From positions 6,485,880 through 6,549,879 of the forward strand of contig CM041538.1 of NCBI GenBank assembly GCA_023238725.1: 64,000 bases of DNA, given 5' to 3'. Positions 23,963-37,300 of this stretch are shown one piece after another. The notes under the pieces are model-generated. The model was not told the origin of the DNA. It saw nothing but the letters and a program-made list of their open reading frames with translations, and searched no databases. The DNA comes from Scortum barcoo (Eukaryota; Chordata; Actinopteri; Centrarchiformes; Terapontidae). The position numbers and the translations under genes were made by a program. How positions within the stretch are numbered: position 1 is the stretch's first letter; the number at the start of each line of letters is the position of its first letter.

Positions 23963-26900
23963 TCAGGCGTTGCTCCTTTCCTCTATTGTAAAAGTCTCCA
24001 TGGGGCCTTTGCTCAGCGCCTTGATGTCATTCAGGAGACTGTTCGGGGTCAAAATGTGGGAAGACCCTGAAATCAAAGTAGAGAGAACAATCAGGTCCCA
24101 AATTAGGGCACAAAACCCTCTTGAAATTATGGCCTTCTCCAACAGGTGGCGTATAACAGCTGGAAATAAAAACACACTGGGGATGTTGTTTTACAATCCA
24201 GTGACTGTGTCCAGGCAAAGAGAATGATTAAGATGGAAGTTGTAACGCTGCATCAAATCCACCTTTAGTTTATTTGAATGGCACAAGAAAAAGACAGAAA
24301 GAGGTGACTGTACCTGTAATATGTGTAATCTTGTCTTAACGCTTACCTATGATGACCTCGCAGGATTTTACCGCCTGGGTGACCTCATAGGCGCAGCGCA
24401 TCTCAGAGAAGCTGATTCCTCCTAGGACGAAGATGATGAGGCGTGAGCCGCTCCGGCGATCATCCTGAGCACTGGCTTTGTGCTTCTGACGGGCGCTGCG
24501 GAGCAGAGGATGAGCAACTGATATTTACTGAGACAGGATTGAAAGAAAAGGTGGAAGCTGCGACATGTCCCCCCCCCCCAAAAAAAAAAAAACACCAAAT
24601 CAGACAGCTGGAGCTGAATGTAATTGGACAACATATCACCAGAGGGCACTAACATGTCACCCTCTTACTGTCTGCATTTGTTGGGAACCTTCTCCATGTA
24701 AATTATTTCCTTCACAATTTCTTCAGGTGAAAAAGACAACTTTTCACTTTTGAGTAATTTACAGTATTAAGAAATATATAGATATATTTAAGTGTTGTTC
24801 TAACTTGTAAAACATAGGAAACACTTGGAAAAAAGGCAAAATCTGTTAGTGTGATGACTCATAAAGACCTATAGTACCTGACAGCTCCAGAGCCATTCCA
24901 GGCAGCAGGAGACTCAGACAGGTGCGGCCACTCTTTAGTGTCCAGTTTGTTCTCCACAGCATCCTGGAAGTAACAGATTTGTTATTCATCTATCATGGTA
25001 GGAGAGACTAGATCTCTTTGGCATGCTACTATCAAAGATTTGAGTGCTAACTTTTCTTGTGCTTATGGGAGCTCTCCTATTTCTACTTATACTACTCATA
25101 TGCACATAAAGCTAGAACATTATTCTTATTTTTAAAAGGCTGAGTTGACAGTTTTGGAGTTCAACTGCTCAGTGGTCACTTGATGTTTTAAGAGGGTTAG
25201 CAACAAAATAATCAGTAAATAGTTCTGTCTGACCAACACTTAACACCAGGTTTCAAACGTGTTTTGATTTTACATTTGGGACACAAGTTTGACTTCTAAT
25301 TGCAAGAGTTTGAATGAATGAAAACAAACACCCTGTGAAACTACTTCAAATAGCAGAAGTGACCAAGAACCAAACTCCAAAAGTAGGTGCAATACTTGAA
25401 AAAAACAATACTACAGGACAATTTCTGCTCCTAACTACAAGATAAATCAGGAGATGTCAAAAGGACCAGCTGTCGAACACTTCCCAGTCTGAGATATTTT
25501 AAACTTTAGTTGTGGTTCTGAAATGATAAGGCCCATTGTTTGAGGCATTTTGAGCTTTTCACTGACACACTGCTGCTGCACATCAAAAACTGGTCTGTTT
25601 CCTGTTGCAAGAACAAACTGTTCAGTGTGGCTTACAGGAAACCAGGTGCTCGGTTGCTAAAGACAACTCAGAGATGGCTTTTCAGGTAATGACAGGAAAA
25701 GGAAGTGAAAATGAGGAAAAGACACAAAAGAACGTATTGTGGTTCCGTTCAGCTGCAGTTCCTCTTTTCAACCTTTTTCAACATCAAAATTTCAGTGCAT
25801 ACAAATTATATATGCAAACAATGAGCTCTGCCAACTGAGCTGTATATGTAAGATTGTGCTTCTAAAAACACAATCTGAACTTCCTTTGTGGCCAAGAGTT
25901 TCCACATCATTTGGTATCAAGATGGGAAATTTCTGTTCTGTGGAATTACAGAACTGAGATTCAGTGATCAGGTTTTATTTGAGAAGTAACCTTATTTTAT
26001 TACTTAAGGGTGCTGGAGTAACTCTACCTCTCAGTTCCTCATCCATTTATGAGAAGAGGACTCAACGGTAATTTTAAAAGAAACAGCCTTGGAGCTGATT
26101 TATTATGCCTTCCATGTTTTATGGCTTACAGCTCAAATAACTTTCCAGACCCAAAAATCATAAGACGAGAGAGTGAAAAGGTAAATTAGAGTAGTCTGTG
26201 CACAATATGCCTCTTTTTATACAACAAACTGGAACAGGGGAGCAGGTGACAGTGACATCCTACCTCTGTTTTAGCACAAAACATAATCTCACCTTTTTAT
26301 AAAGACCTCTTATATGGAACGCATTTAACATACAATAAAAGCATTAGAAGATCAGTGCAGAGGGATGTGTTGCTGAAACAGGATCATCCCTGGGGATCAA
26401 CATATAAATGCTGCATTGTTGTGCCTTATACATGCTATGTCTTTTACAAATGGAAAAAGCAGTACAGGACAGCACAAACATACAGTGTATGTGACACTGC
26501 TTATCAGATGACCTGAATCTGATAACCTCCTTTTGTGGCATTTTTACAGTTCTGTTCATTTTTCTCACAAATGCCATTCAGAGGGGGACTGTGATAGCAC
26601 AGTGGCCTACTTTGAGCTGCATGTTGAGATTTGTAAAACACAACTTACGCTGATGCCGGAACTTCTTTTCTCTTCCCTTCCTGTCCTACATCCTATCTAC
26701 AACCGTGTTTAATCGCTGCTTTCTAGCTGGACTGGATCCTTTTCTCCAGAGGTATGCTAATTCACTGTGGTAGCCACTGATGCTTAATGTCCTGATATGC
26801 AAAGCAAACAATTTAATTTAGCTGGAGTTTTTTTTGAAGAACTGTAGGTAAACTGGATAAAACAAAAAGGTGTGAATGTTATGTGATTATAGATACAGAA

Positions 26901-29900
26901 AAATTATAAAGTATTATACAATATAGTAATCTCCTCTCACTGACCTCCATTACATCTTTTATGACAGGAGTCCATCTTGAAAGGTTGTACTTCTCCTCCT
27001 GGGAACGATCCCGTCTGGTTGGTTTGCGAGAGAAAAAACTAGGCTAGAAACAAAAGTACAAGAAGCAGGATTAACTAAGACTGAACAGGAAAAGAGGAAC
27101 AGGAAAGATAAAGAGACAAGGACAAGATCAAATCAGAATCAAAATAAAAGAAACCGAGTGAACTACCGTGAAAACCCCAGCTAGTAGCTACAATTCATCA
27201 TCGTTGGCAGTACATTCGTCTCTAGTCAATCACAATCGAAAGGACCAAATCAATCTTTTCCTCTTTTGTCTTCTCCTGCACATACCGATGTGATGATAGG
27301 GACACCCAATTCTTTCCAGTTCAGGATAAACTCTCGGTCGTTCTCGATGTTTACATGCTGGATGAGTTTGCTTAAGTTCTCGTCTGTTGTTCCTGTTTAC
27401 ACACACACCAAACAAAGCAGTGTGAGAATCTGATGATGGTTTATCAGGGCTGCATCTTCTTTGTGTAATGTAGGTCTTGGTCAACAGAGAAAAAAAAAGG
27501 GTTTTGGATCAATTTCAGTATTCATTATTCTCACTCAGACAATGAGTCCCCTGGAAATACAGTATTCCAAAATATGTTATTTTGTAGTAGTAGTTTGTAC
27601 ATAATGTTGTGTGATGTGGTCTTTTTAATATACATCAAACAGTCGAATGTTTGGCAGATTTTTTTCAATTAAAACAACTAACCAGCAGTAATTTATTTAA
27701 GGAAAGACCCAACACTTAATGACCTGGCTGACCTGCCTTCTACTGTTCTTTAAATGTCTTAAATGTCTTTGTTGCTTAGATGCACTCTGAGAGGTTCCTG
27801 GAAATAAAGGGCTACAAAGCAAGATGCTGCTTCGCAGAATGCTATAGAACAGACGGTGAAAGGAGACAAGTGCACTGCAGGAGAGGATTAGCATACCGTT
27901 GAGGCTGAAGATGTAGAGCAGCACGGCTCTGATCTTGTCGTAGATGCTGTATTGGTGGAGCAGCACAGGCAGCAGGGTCCTCATTGGATCTTTCACCTTC
28001 ACCCCCTCCACGTCTGACCCCACTGCGAGATCCTGCACAGCGGTCAAGAATTGTTTTCTCATTGTTTTTGCAGCTCAAAGGGAGTGAGTGTCTTGAACTA
28101 GGATGCTTCATAAGGGCAGATGCTTGCGGTCATGAGGCTTTCTACCTGACATCTGTTATCCCTGATCACTAAACCGCTGACCACATGCTGTCTCGTTCAA
28201 GCAGGGTCGAGTGGTTAAAATGTTTGGGACTTGTTCAGTCAAAGCAGATGACGGTGTACAGACCTGTTCAGCTTTGCAGAGTTTCTCCACGTTGTTTGAG
28301 AAATGGTTCATGCATTCCTCGGCCAATTGCAGATGAATAGTTTTCTAGAATTCAGACAGAGAGGGACGTTAAGGACAATTGTGAACAGAACAATGTATCA
28401 GTTTGTTACTCTTAAAATGATGAAAGCTGCTTTGCATAGGACTTTGATGAAAAGACAAAGACATTTATCACAGCCACCAGAAATGATGACTTTCCAGTCT
28501 GTTCGCTGTTAAAAACATGATGAAGTCAACCCCACATGATACCAGGCTTTAGGAGGCACCACACCCAACCACAACATAATGATCATATAGCTCCATAATT
28601 ACTGGAAGGAAGCAAATAACATTTGAAACTGCAATACATTTGCAAAGTTAAACAGCTACCAGGCCTTAAAGATACTACTCCAGTGCTTACCTCATTCAGC
28701 TGTTTACGGAATGAGGGCATCTTCTTCATCATTTGGGCCAAATTGCTAATTGTGATCTAGAAAAAAAAAAGTTTGCTCAACACTTGCATTTTAAGTCAGA
28801 AAAATGCAGCTCAAGAGATCAGGAAGCACATAAAAAAACAGCACTGTACCTTCCCATCTGGCTGTTTCTTGCTAGCAGATATTTCCTTTAACATCTTGGG
28901 GATTTGTCTGTTGTGAAAGAAATATGTTTAGAGTTAGAGAAAACAGGAGTGAAACACCTCCACCCCTCAGATCTTGCACACTTACTCAGAGACCTCCGCA
29001 ATGTGCTTGTGCCTCAGCTTAACCCAGAGTTGGTCCTCTTCGTTCAGCAGGGCCTGCTTCTCTGAGCCGTCTTTAGACTTGTACCTGGCCACAAAAATAA
29101 ACCAGATTTTTTTAAAAAGTAGAAGAATTTGAGCATGGTGGTATGATGCAGTAATCACATAATAATTGTGTGGTTATAGTAAGCTATAGTGCAAAAAAGA
29201 ATGAATTACTTGAAGGTGTCGCTCTGGATATCAATAAGGTCGTAAGCCATGGCCTGGTAGGTCAGCTCATGCAGGATGGGACTGACGGGGTCAAAACCTC
29301 TCTCCACTATCAGCAGCTGGGCCTGGGTCTTTCCCTTGATACGGGGGGAGGGGAACACAGGGGAAAAAAATCCAATACAACATCATATTTTTGATAAAAC
29401 CAGTCAACAGTGGCCTTTTTCCTCCTATATATGCTACTGAGAAACCACAGCAAACTATTTCCTTTTCAAATTTCTGGTGAAGAGCAACATTCATCTCCTC
29501 GAGGCAAGGGAGGGAAAATTTTCTTCTTTTACGTGATGCCTTGTGTTGAGCTGTCAGTGGAAAATAATACTGTATCTTCTGCTTCCCGTTCACACCCTGG
29601 GCTAAGACCTTGTTTATTCTGTCAACATTCTTTGTTCAGCAGGTGTCTCACCTTTTTCTTGCCACTGTCATCCATATCGTAGTGTGTGGCCAGCTTGCTG
29701 TCCACCAGCTCAGCGAGAATCTTGGCGTTTTCCACATTGCTGTCTCTAGTTATGATATAAACAGTTTTCTATGTGTTAATACCATTAATACCAATATAAG
29801 TTAATCCAGCAGATGCTACACAGAGTGTAGTGTTCTAGTTTAAGCCACTTTAAAAATCACACTAGAGTGGATCAAGTGGATGGCTGTTTTGTATGTTTTA

Positions 29901-32900
29901 TTTTTCTTTATTCTTTTTATGGTTTTGTCTTTTGTTTTTGCACAGATGTATATGTTGTATGTATATTCTGGGAAAAAAATAGAAAATCAAAGCCACACTT
30001 TGGATGAACATTTAAACTGTAGGACGTGCTACTAGGTAAGGTGACATCTGTATTTAAGCTTTATTTATTCTCCAGTTAGGTGATGTTCTCTATGGTGTCA
30101 GTTTGAGCTTTATTCATAAAAAGGTCGCATTCTGCTTGGGGGCTGAGGTGTGTTGTAAGCTGAGAAACCAAAACTGTTCTGCCTTACTTCTTGTATCTGA
30201 CCCCTGGGTACTCGTCCAACGTGGCACATAGCGTGACGAGCTGGTCTGCGAGTATCTCCAGTGTCTTCTTTTTATCCTGACTCTTGGGACTATAGATGCT
30301 TTGGAAAGCCCCCGGATTATCACATGTGAACACCTGAAAAACATTAAACACACCAGTTAAAAAAAAAAAAAAAGTAGAATGTGGACCAATTTTACTATGT
30401 AATGATTTTTATGGCTCCAGAATGAAATGCATCAATACTGACTGAAACAAAAACTCTAATGTAGAACTCTAATTTAATTTGTATAAATCCCAAAACAACT
30501 GAGGATTTTGAGACTTTTTTTCTAAAACAGAGAGAACAACCAGTTACAGTTCCCATTAGGATAATGGAACATTTTTAAAATCATTACATCATAGCTTAAA
30601 GCAGCCAACGCCCATCAAAGACTGACTCAAAAAATGGCCACGCTCCCCCTCCCAGAAGCAAAATGACATTGAACACACTAAAGTAGATGAATTTCTGTAG
30701 AGTTAACAACAGTCTGGAAAGAAAGAGGAAATGGAGCATTACAAAATAACCTAAAGGAACACACACTGCAACAACTCACTTGTGCCTCTTGTGGCATGAA
30801 GCTTATGTTTATTTCCTTACAGACTCGTATGTACTTTGCACAGTACAACTTCATGTTGTTGAACAGGTCATCGGGACAGTCTGCGGGAACAAAAGAAATT
30901 GTTTTCATGTTATCAATTAAACCAAAAAATGACCGCAACCACAACAGCCAATTATTTTAGCTATTTTGGCTGAATAAAGTTGTGATTACTTACAGTCAGT
31001 GAAATAAACATATGCTGCTTTATATTTGGGTTTGGTCTTGAAGTCAGCGATAAAGGCATCCACACACTGTGAAATTAAATAAAATTGACAATATCACAAC
31101 AGAATTAGTCAGAAACACTTTGAAATGAAACAAAACAAAAAACTGATTGAAAACTAAATTAGCAGAAATCCAAACATGAATCTAAATGCAATATGATCAT
31201 CACATGGATATAATAAGCAAACCATAGAAGTTGGTGACATGAAGTAGACGGCCTTCATCTCTGGGACAGGCTCTCTGCTTTTGTACAAGTCCTCCACAAC
31301 TGCAGAGACAGAAAACATATTTACAGACATCCACATGCAGAAGTCAGTTACTTCAGTCTATCATTGGTTTATGTGAAAAAAACAGTGTGTCACTCTTATA
31401 GAGACAGAGCCTACTTGTTATTTTCTCTGCCATCAGATCGGACATTTTGCAGCATGATGAGAGGAGCTTGGTGGTGAAAGGGTCCAGAATCAATATCTGT
31501 GAAGATAAATCAGCAGTGGTCAGTCAGATTATGTATCACACTGTAATATATAACAACAGGATGTGCAGCCCGACATAAAAAGTTGCAGCAACGGAGGGTT
31601 TCCATCCACGCAGTATGAACGTTGGGACTCTGCAAAGAGTAAATGGAGAGGTGTCCTACCTTCCATACTTCAGATTTTCTGCAGTCTGCAATTATAGTTT
31701 CTTTAATTCCTGAAAGAGAAACACAGCATGACTTATGAAAAACAGACAAGCGATTATAAATTCAACAGTCCATTAGTCACATTATAGGTCACTGCAATAA
31801 AAATACATTTATCAAGCAGGTTACAGCCTAATGTACAGGACTGTTTGCTGACACATTTTATATCATTTTAGGGTCTGCAAATGTGTGGTGTGCATTTGTC
31901 ATCATTTTGCGTAGTTTGTAGACTATGTGTCTATGGGTTAAATTTATTCTAAATATCACAATAAAACTTACACACCAAAATGAACATTTCCAGGCACCAA
32001 CTTTAAACATCACAGGTAACCATTGCTCTCAAGCCATTTGTCATTAACCTTATATTTCCCTATTTCCATAAACTAATTAATGAGCAGGCTGGCTAACATA
32101 GCCTTCGTTTGGCTTGATGATGCAGACGTCTATGATTCAGACTCATAGCGCGATCTAAATACGTAGAGGAGGCGCATACTGGAAATTCTTCTTAGATTAG
32201 GCCAAACTAAACACCTGCTGCCCTAAATTCTTATACATTTGTATTTAATACATTTAAAGACCTTTTAAGGACCTGTATTCACCCTGTAATAATCAGTTTG
32301 CAGCAGTTTTCATGAATAGCTGTGAAATATGCCAACAATATTACAATACGTCCTATGCAAAGCAGCTTTCTGTTTTTGCAGTCTCTTCACTGATCTACAT
32401 ACATTTAGGTGCAATTAAATTGGCGCAGTACATCCTAACAACCCTCCATGGAGACTCTAATATTCAGATTTTGTTTAGAAAGACGTGAAGTCACTGTGGT
32501 CAATTTGGTGACAGCAATCTGTGGTTTGTTGAGTTGAATCAACACCGTCAAAAAAGTGAACATCACAACCTTTAACAGAGTTGTTATATGAAACTGCATC
32601 CATAAATACTAGTTCATGTTACCATATAACCCAACAACTGAGTGTCACGTTGTGTTTTAACTCAACCAGTCAACACTGCGACATCTCTGACATGAGCTCA
32701 GCCAACCAAGGAGAAAACACACACTGCTGATGTGGAGGAGGTGTTTGGAAAGTTTACAGCAGCTCTGTGTCAGTCTCTGCTTAATTAATGTGTGTTAGCT
32801 GAACTCATTGTGTTAATGTGAGGTGGGGCTGCAGGCGGACACACGGACACACACACACACAGTCACCGTCAGTACAGTTATGATATCCAAGTGTTAGCCT

Positions 32901-33160
32901 CAAGAGTAGCCTGCTATTATTAACAGAGTAAGTGTTCCTTTTAACCACATTTATAAATTTGCTGCGACGAACAGCAAAATGAACTTGACTGTCAGCCCGA
33001 GACGAAAAAGAGGAAACATTATTAAAAACACGTCACGAAGAGTCACTCAAGTTACGTCGTGAATGTGCCGCGAAGTGTCTTAAACGTGAAATAAACACGC
33101 TGGAGTAAACTTACTTTTCCAAACTATTCCTTTCAGCCCGTGATCCGACCCCGATGCCAT
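23963..33160 (-). CDS. stxbp3: STXBP3 (Munc18c), Sec1/Munc18 syntaxin-binding protein
   Basis: SM-family protein that binds syntaxin, syntaxin-4 in mammals, and controls SNARE assembly at the plasma membrane. Coding exons (minus): 33115-33160, 31660-31709, 31415-31496, 31223-31299, 30994-31066, 30780-30880, 30188-30333, 29652-29745, 29210-29334, 28986-29084, 28850-28907, 28691-28756, 28264-28344, 27897-28032, 27286-27392, 26945-27043, 24878-24963, 24347-24495, 23963-24066. They sum to 1,779 nt, 592 aa plus stop, the same length I recall for human STXBP3. All phases agree. Landmarks include LLSSCCKMSDL, VEDLYKSREPVPEMKAVYF, CKEINISFMPQEAQV, RGFDPVSPILHELTYQAMAY and SSHILTPNSLL near the C-terminus. 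The pattern KEINISF(M/I)P and the long match favour STXBP3 over STXBP1 or STXBP2. The start ATG is the first in the first exon (MASGSDHGLKGIVWK). No defect is seen. Confidence 0.96.
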
Positions 33161-34309
33161 CTTGTTTTTTTTCCCGTCTGCGCCTCTTCCTGTCCAGTGT
33201 GTCCTCGCACTCTGACGTCATGCGCGTCAACAAGTGTGCGACGGAGCTGTTGTAGTTTTTTTATAACCTGCAGAGTGAAAGTCCCGTGTCAAGTGTCATT
33301 TTACCTATCTGACAGATATCTGGTTCTGTACTGGAAATGTTGTTTTAAGTTCAGACAGAGCCAGAGAAAAGTCAAACTTTCCAGTGAACTGATAAAAAGT
33401 CAAAATGATGAGATAGGCAATGAAAATGTTTGACTTTTTATGTCAGAGCTGTAAAAATAAGCCAAAATCCTGAGACGCCGAGACATAAATATGAAATATA
33501 AAATAGAAATATTTTAATTTTTTGTCAAAATTATGATTATGAAAATTACTCCATCATGTTTAGATTGTAAGAAAAAAGTATTTAGTCCTTATTCAGGATT
33601 CTGACATAAAGTGACATAAAAATGTGACCTGGTTATAATCTGTAGATATTAAAAACAACATGATAATAATGAGGGATAAAATATTAAATCAAAGGCCTAC
33701 TGATGATGTTTTTGAGTTTGGTTTTCTACCTCATGATTCTGAGTTAATGGCAAGTCTCATAAGCTATTTAGTAGGACAAGTCAACATTTTTGATTTACTA
33801 CTTCATAATTTTTTGTGTATTTATTCCGAACATTTTATGTTGTGTTTCTCCCCCTCTCAGAAATAGGCTTCTACTATTATAAAAAACTAATTTGAAATTG
33901 ATATGTATATATTCATACATTCCACACCTCAGTATAAAAGGGAGTATTTTGTGGCTCTTAGCTATGGGAATCCAATTCCTTTGCCAGACCCTGATACATG
34001 CTACATTTTGTGGTCTAATTCAACTACTTCCTTGAATACAGAATATCATGCCGATAGCTAAAAAGTGTTTCCATCTCATGCTACCCAACCTGCTCCTGCC
34101 CCAAGGTGCATGTCTTTGCTTCCCTATTACTGGACATTTGCAGTGGGAGGGGCCACATGCAGGTATTTTAACCAGCACAGACACCAGATATGAAAGATAA
34201 GATATAAGAAAAGGTAAAACAGTTCAGAGTGAGGCATTTTTAAAAAGTCTAAGAAGGTGCAAAGTGTGAGAAACAGCAAGGGGAGTATTTTAAGAGACAG
34301 ACGTGAAGA
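33161..34309. promoter_or_regulatory. Shared divergent 5' interval of STXBP3 and the FNDC7-like gene
   Basis: The two genes are divergent with 1,149 bp between start codons. The STXBP3 side carries several CpGs (CACGTCACGAAGAGTC, GTCATGCGCGTCAAC near 33,030-33,240), while the FNDC7 side is A/T-rich. A TATA-like element is not certain. Shared regulation is an inference from spacing only. Confidence 0.4.
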
Positions 34310-37300
34310 ATGGGCACTATGAAGTGGCTGATGATTTTTGTCATGCTGGGCATATGCTCACAGGTAAAGTAATGGAATGAAATGCATGGAGAAAAGAGCA
34401 TGATGCTAAAATAACATTTAAAGTAGTATCTTAGTAGTAACCTTTTAAAAATGTATTAACATTTCTACAACTTAATACAATTATTGTTGTAATGTTTTCT
34501 CATTCAAATTTGCAGGCTGCAGCACAAGGTACTGTATGTTCCCTTTTTCCATTCACCCGATGTAGATGTTTTTATCACTGTCATATATGAGGGTGAAGGG
34601 GCACAAAACCTTGATAATATTATCCACATTTATGTGTAAAAGAAACCATATGTCAGGGCGATGAACAAGTTATGTGATGATCTCCACTTCTTTCACCTAA
34701 TCAGGTCTCCAAGTGTCCGTGTTTTCAGTGACATCCAAGACTGTGACTCTCAGGTGGAACAGGTACTCCGGAGCCAGCTCATACAGGGTCACAGTCGCTG
34801 CCAAAAGCTCACCAGGGACCATCATTGCTTTTGCCACGTTTGGTCCAAACACAGTGTTGGGCTCTGTCAACTCTCTGTCCCCAAACATCAAGTACGTATT
34901 TTCCCTTTATGCTCAGGATGATGGCCACCAGATTCTCGAGTCTGACTCCATTGACTCTTCCACAGGTGAGATACACTTCCGCCCAAACATGCACTCAGTA
35001 ACACTATATTTTATTCAGAGCTTCACTGTTGTTTAATTTTCCACATGTTCAATATTTTTAATATTTATTTTTTACTATATATTCTGTATTTTGACACTGT
35101 CTGAAAATACTGAAAATATAATAAAATTTGTACAGTGAAGTGGTGTGCTGCCATTTACAGGCATACTAAAATACTATCAACTTATATTATAATGTAAATT
35201 AAAACATATGTGTTACTTTGATGATGAACAGTTGCCAATTTACACTTAGCAGATCCTTCAAATCTCACAAATCCTCCTATTTCTAGTTACAGAGTGTATC
35301 TTCATTAATGCCATCTCTAAACTGAACTGGTTGTGATTTTAGCCCCTGAGGTGATGGATCCCATCCAGACAGTGAAGCCGAAGGACAGCAGCACCTTGAT
35401 AGCGGACTTCAGCTTGAAGACCGGGGCGACTAATTACATCATACGAGTCCAGAACACCAATGGCTTCTACAGAGAAGACACAGTGTCCTCCTCCCCCGCT
35501 GAGATTCAGTCCCTCACACCATACACTGAGTATAGACTCAGCATCATGGCTGTGAACGGTGCGGGCCGCAGCCAACCATCTCTTCCTGTGACCGCAAAGA
35601 CAGGTACACTTGTTTCTCACACACATCTTTGTTTGTGTGCAGAATGTTAGATTTACACATACTGACATTTCTACAGCTGGTAAACAAAAACTCTTAAATG
35701 AATTCAGTGGTAAAAAGACTACCCAGCTGTAAAAAACAGCACCTTCACTGAGCACTTTCCTCATCAGTCCTCATGCCCTGCAGAAGTCACTTGATCTGCC
35801 TCATTGTCCCATAGCAGAGACACTGTGATCTGTACTGTGAGTGAATGTATTCACACATCACCTTTAGTCAAATCCAGTTTCACTGTTTGTGCAAATCCAG
35901 GTTTGTCTTTCTCAGTCAATGCATCGGCACCCCTCAGGACCTGTATTGGTGGTAACTGTACCTGACCCTTTTATGTTAGATACAGTGAGCTGACCTCATT
36001 GAACAGAACTGTCATCTCTCACCTCCACTTCCACCCCAGGGGGAAAATCTGATCCACATAAGTAAAAAAAAAACATGCAATGAGAAGTTTTACCATTTTT
36101 TGTTGCTTTTCAGTCACAGGTTGGAAGAGAAGGAGGGGGAGTCACATCAAATCTCAGTAACATTTAATATGCCTAAAATAGTCTCTCACACCATATATTC
36201 AAATACCTTAAAGGATTATTTGTTAAGAGTTTAATAGCCCAAAACTCAGTTTCATCAGGTTTGATCTGGTTTGACTGTCATCAGATAACGAGTCAAATGC
36301 TAAGTTCTGATTGGTGCACAGAAGTATATGACATCACCTTTTCAAACTAAACCCCACCAACTTTCAAGCAGTGAGAAGAGCTAAGAGAAAAAAAAAAAAG
36401 AAATACAGAAATTTGTAAAAATGTTCACACTTTCACACTAAAAGACACTGCCAATAGTTATACAGTCATTTTAATAGATAAAAACACTGGAGTTTCATAT
36501 CATGCAATGAATAATATATTGAATTCTCTGTTTTAAGAAATAAATGTTCTTCTTCATAACATAAAAATTGTGGGGTAGTACAGCCTGCACCCCAAAACAA
36601 AAAAAAAACAAATCTCAAAATATCTCATTGTGTAAAACCTGTCTAACTTTTTTCTCCTCCACAGTTTTGCCTCCTCCTCAGCTCTCCGCCTCCTCTCCCA
36701 GCAATGACAGCATCATCGTATCTTGGAGCCCTGTTGCTTATGCTGTCCAGTACACCCTGTCCATATACAAGTTTGGCTCAAACACCAGCATGAAGCACAA
36801 CACCTCCAACACCAATTTGACCCTCTCTGGCCTGGATGCTGGCTCACTCTACTCCATCAAGGGTTTCGCCTGGGACCCCGAGGGCCGTAAGGGAGAGGAC
36901 AGTTTGTATATCAACCAGACAACACGTAAGGACGCACCAAGACACTTCTCTATGTGTTTTTATACTTGTATAATGTGTATGTCAGATTACATGCAGTGCA
37001 ACAGGAGACACACACACTAGAGCCCCTACAACTATTGATCCATGTGTCGTTTTTAATGGCAGCCAACAGGAGCATTCTAAGAGGCTGCTATCTCTGTGTT
37101 GCAAAGAGTCGATTTTTAGTTGATAAAGAGTGTGGTAGTTTCAGTACAGGGATCAGTCATCTCAGCAGAGAACAGCAGAAACACTTTCTCTACAACATTT
37201 AACCACCAGACATTCCTCTAACAGGCCCTCCAACACCAACTTCTATCAGTGTCTCTCTGGTGATGATTAACGGTGTGGCCGGACTCTCTGTGTCGTGGGA

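Noticed and set aside
25605..26577. Open frames of 72-77 codons in the 2-kb STXBP3 intron
   Set aside because: STXBP3 exons on both sides join in phase; the frames lack domains and splice sites.
31140..33115. Extra coding exons in the long first STXBP3 intron
   Set aside because: The first two exons already join in phase and the total is 592 aa, as expected for the family.
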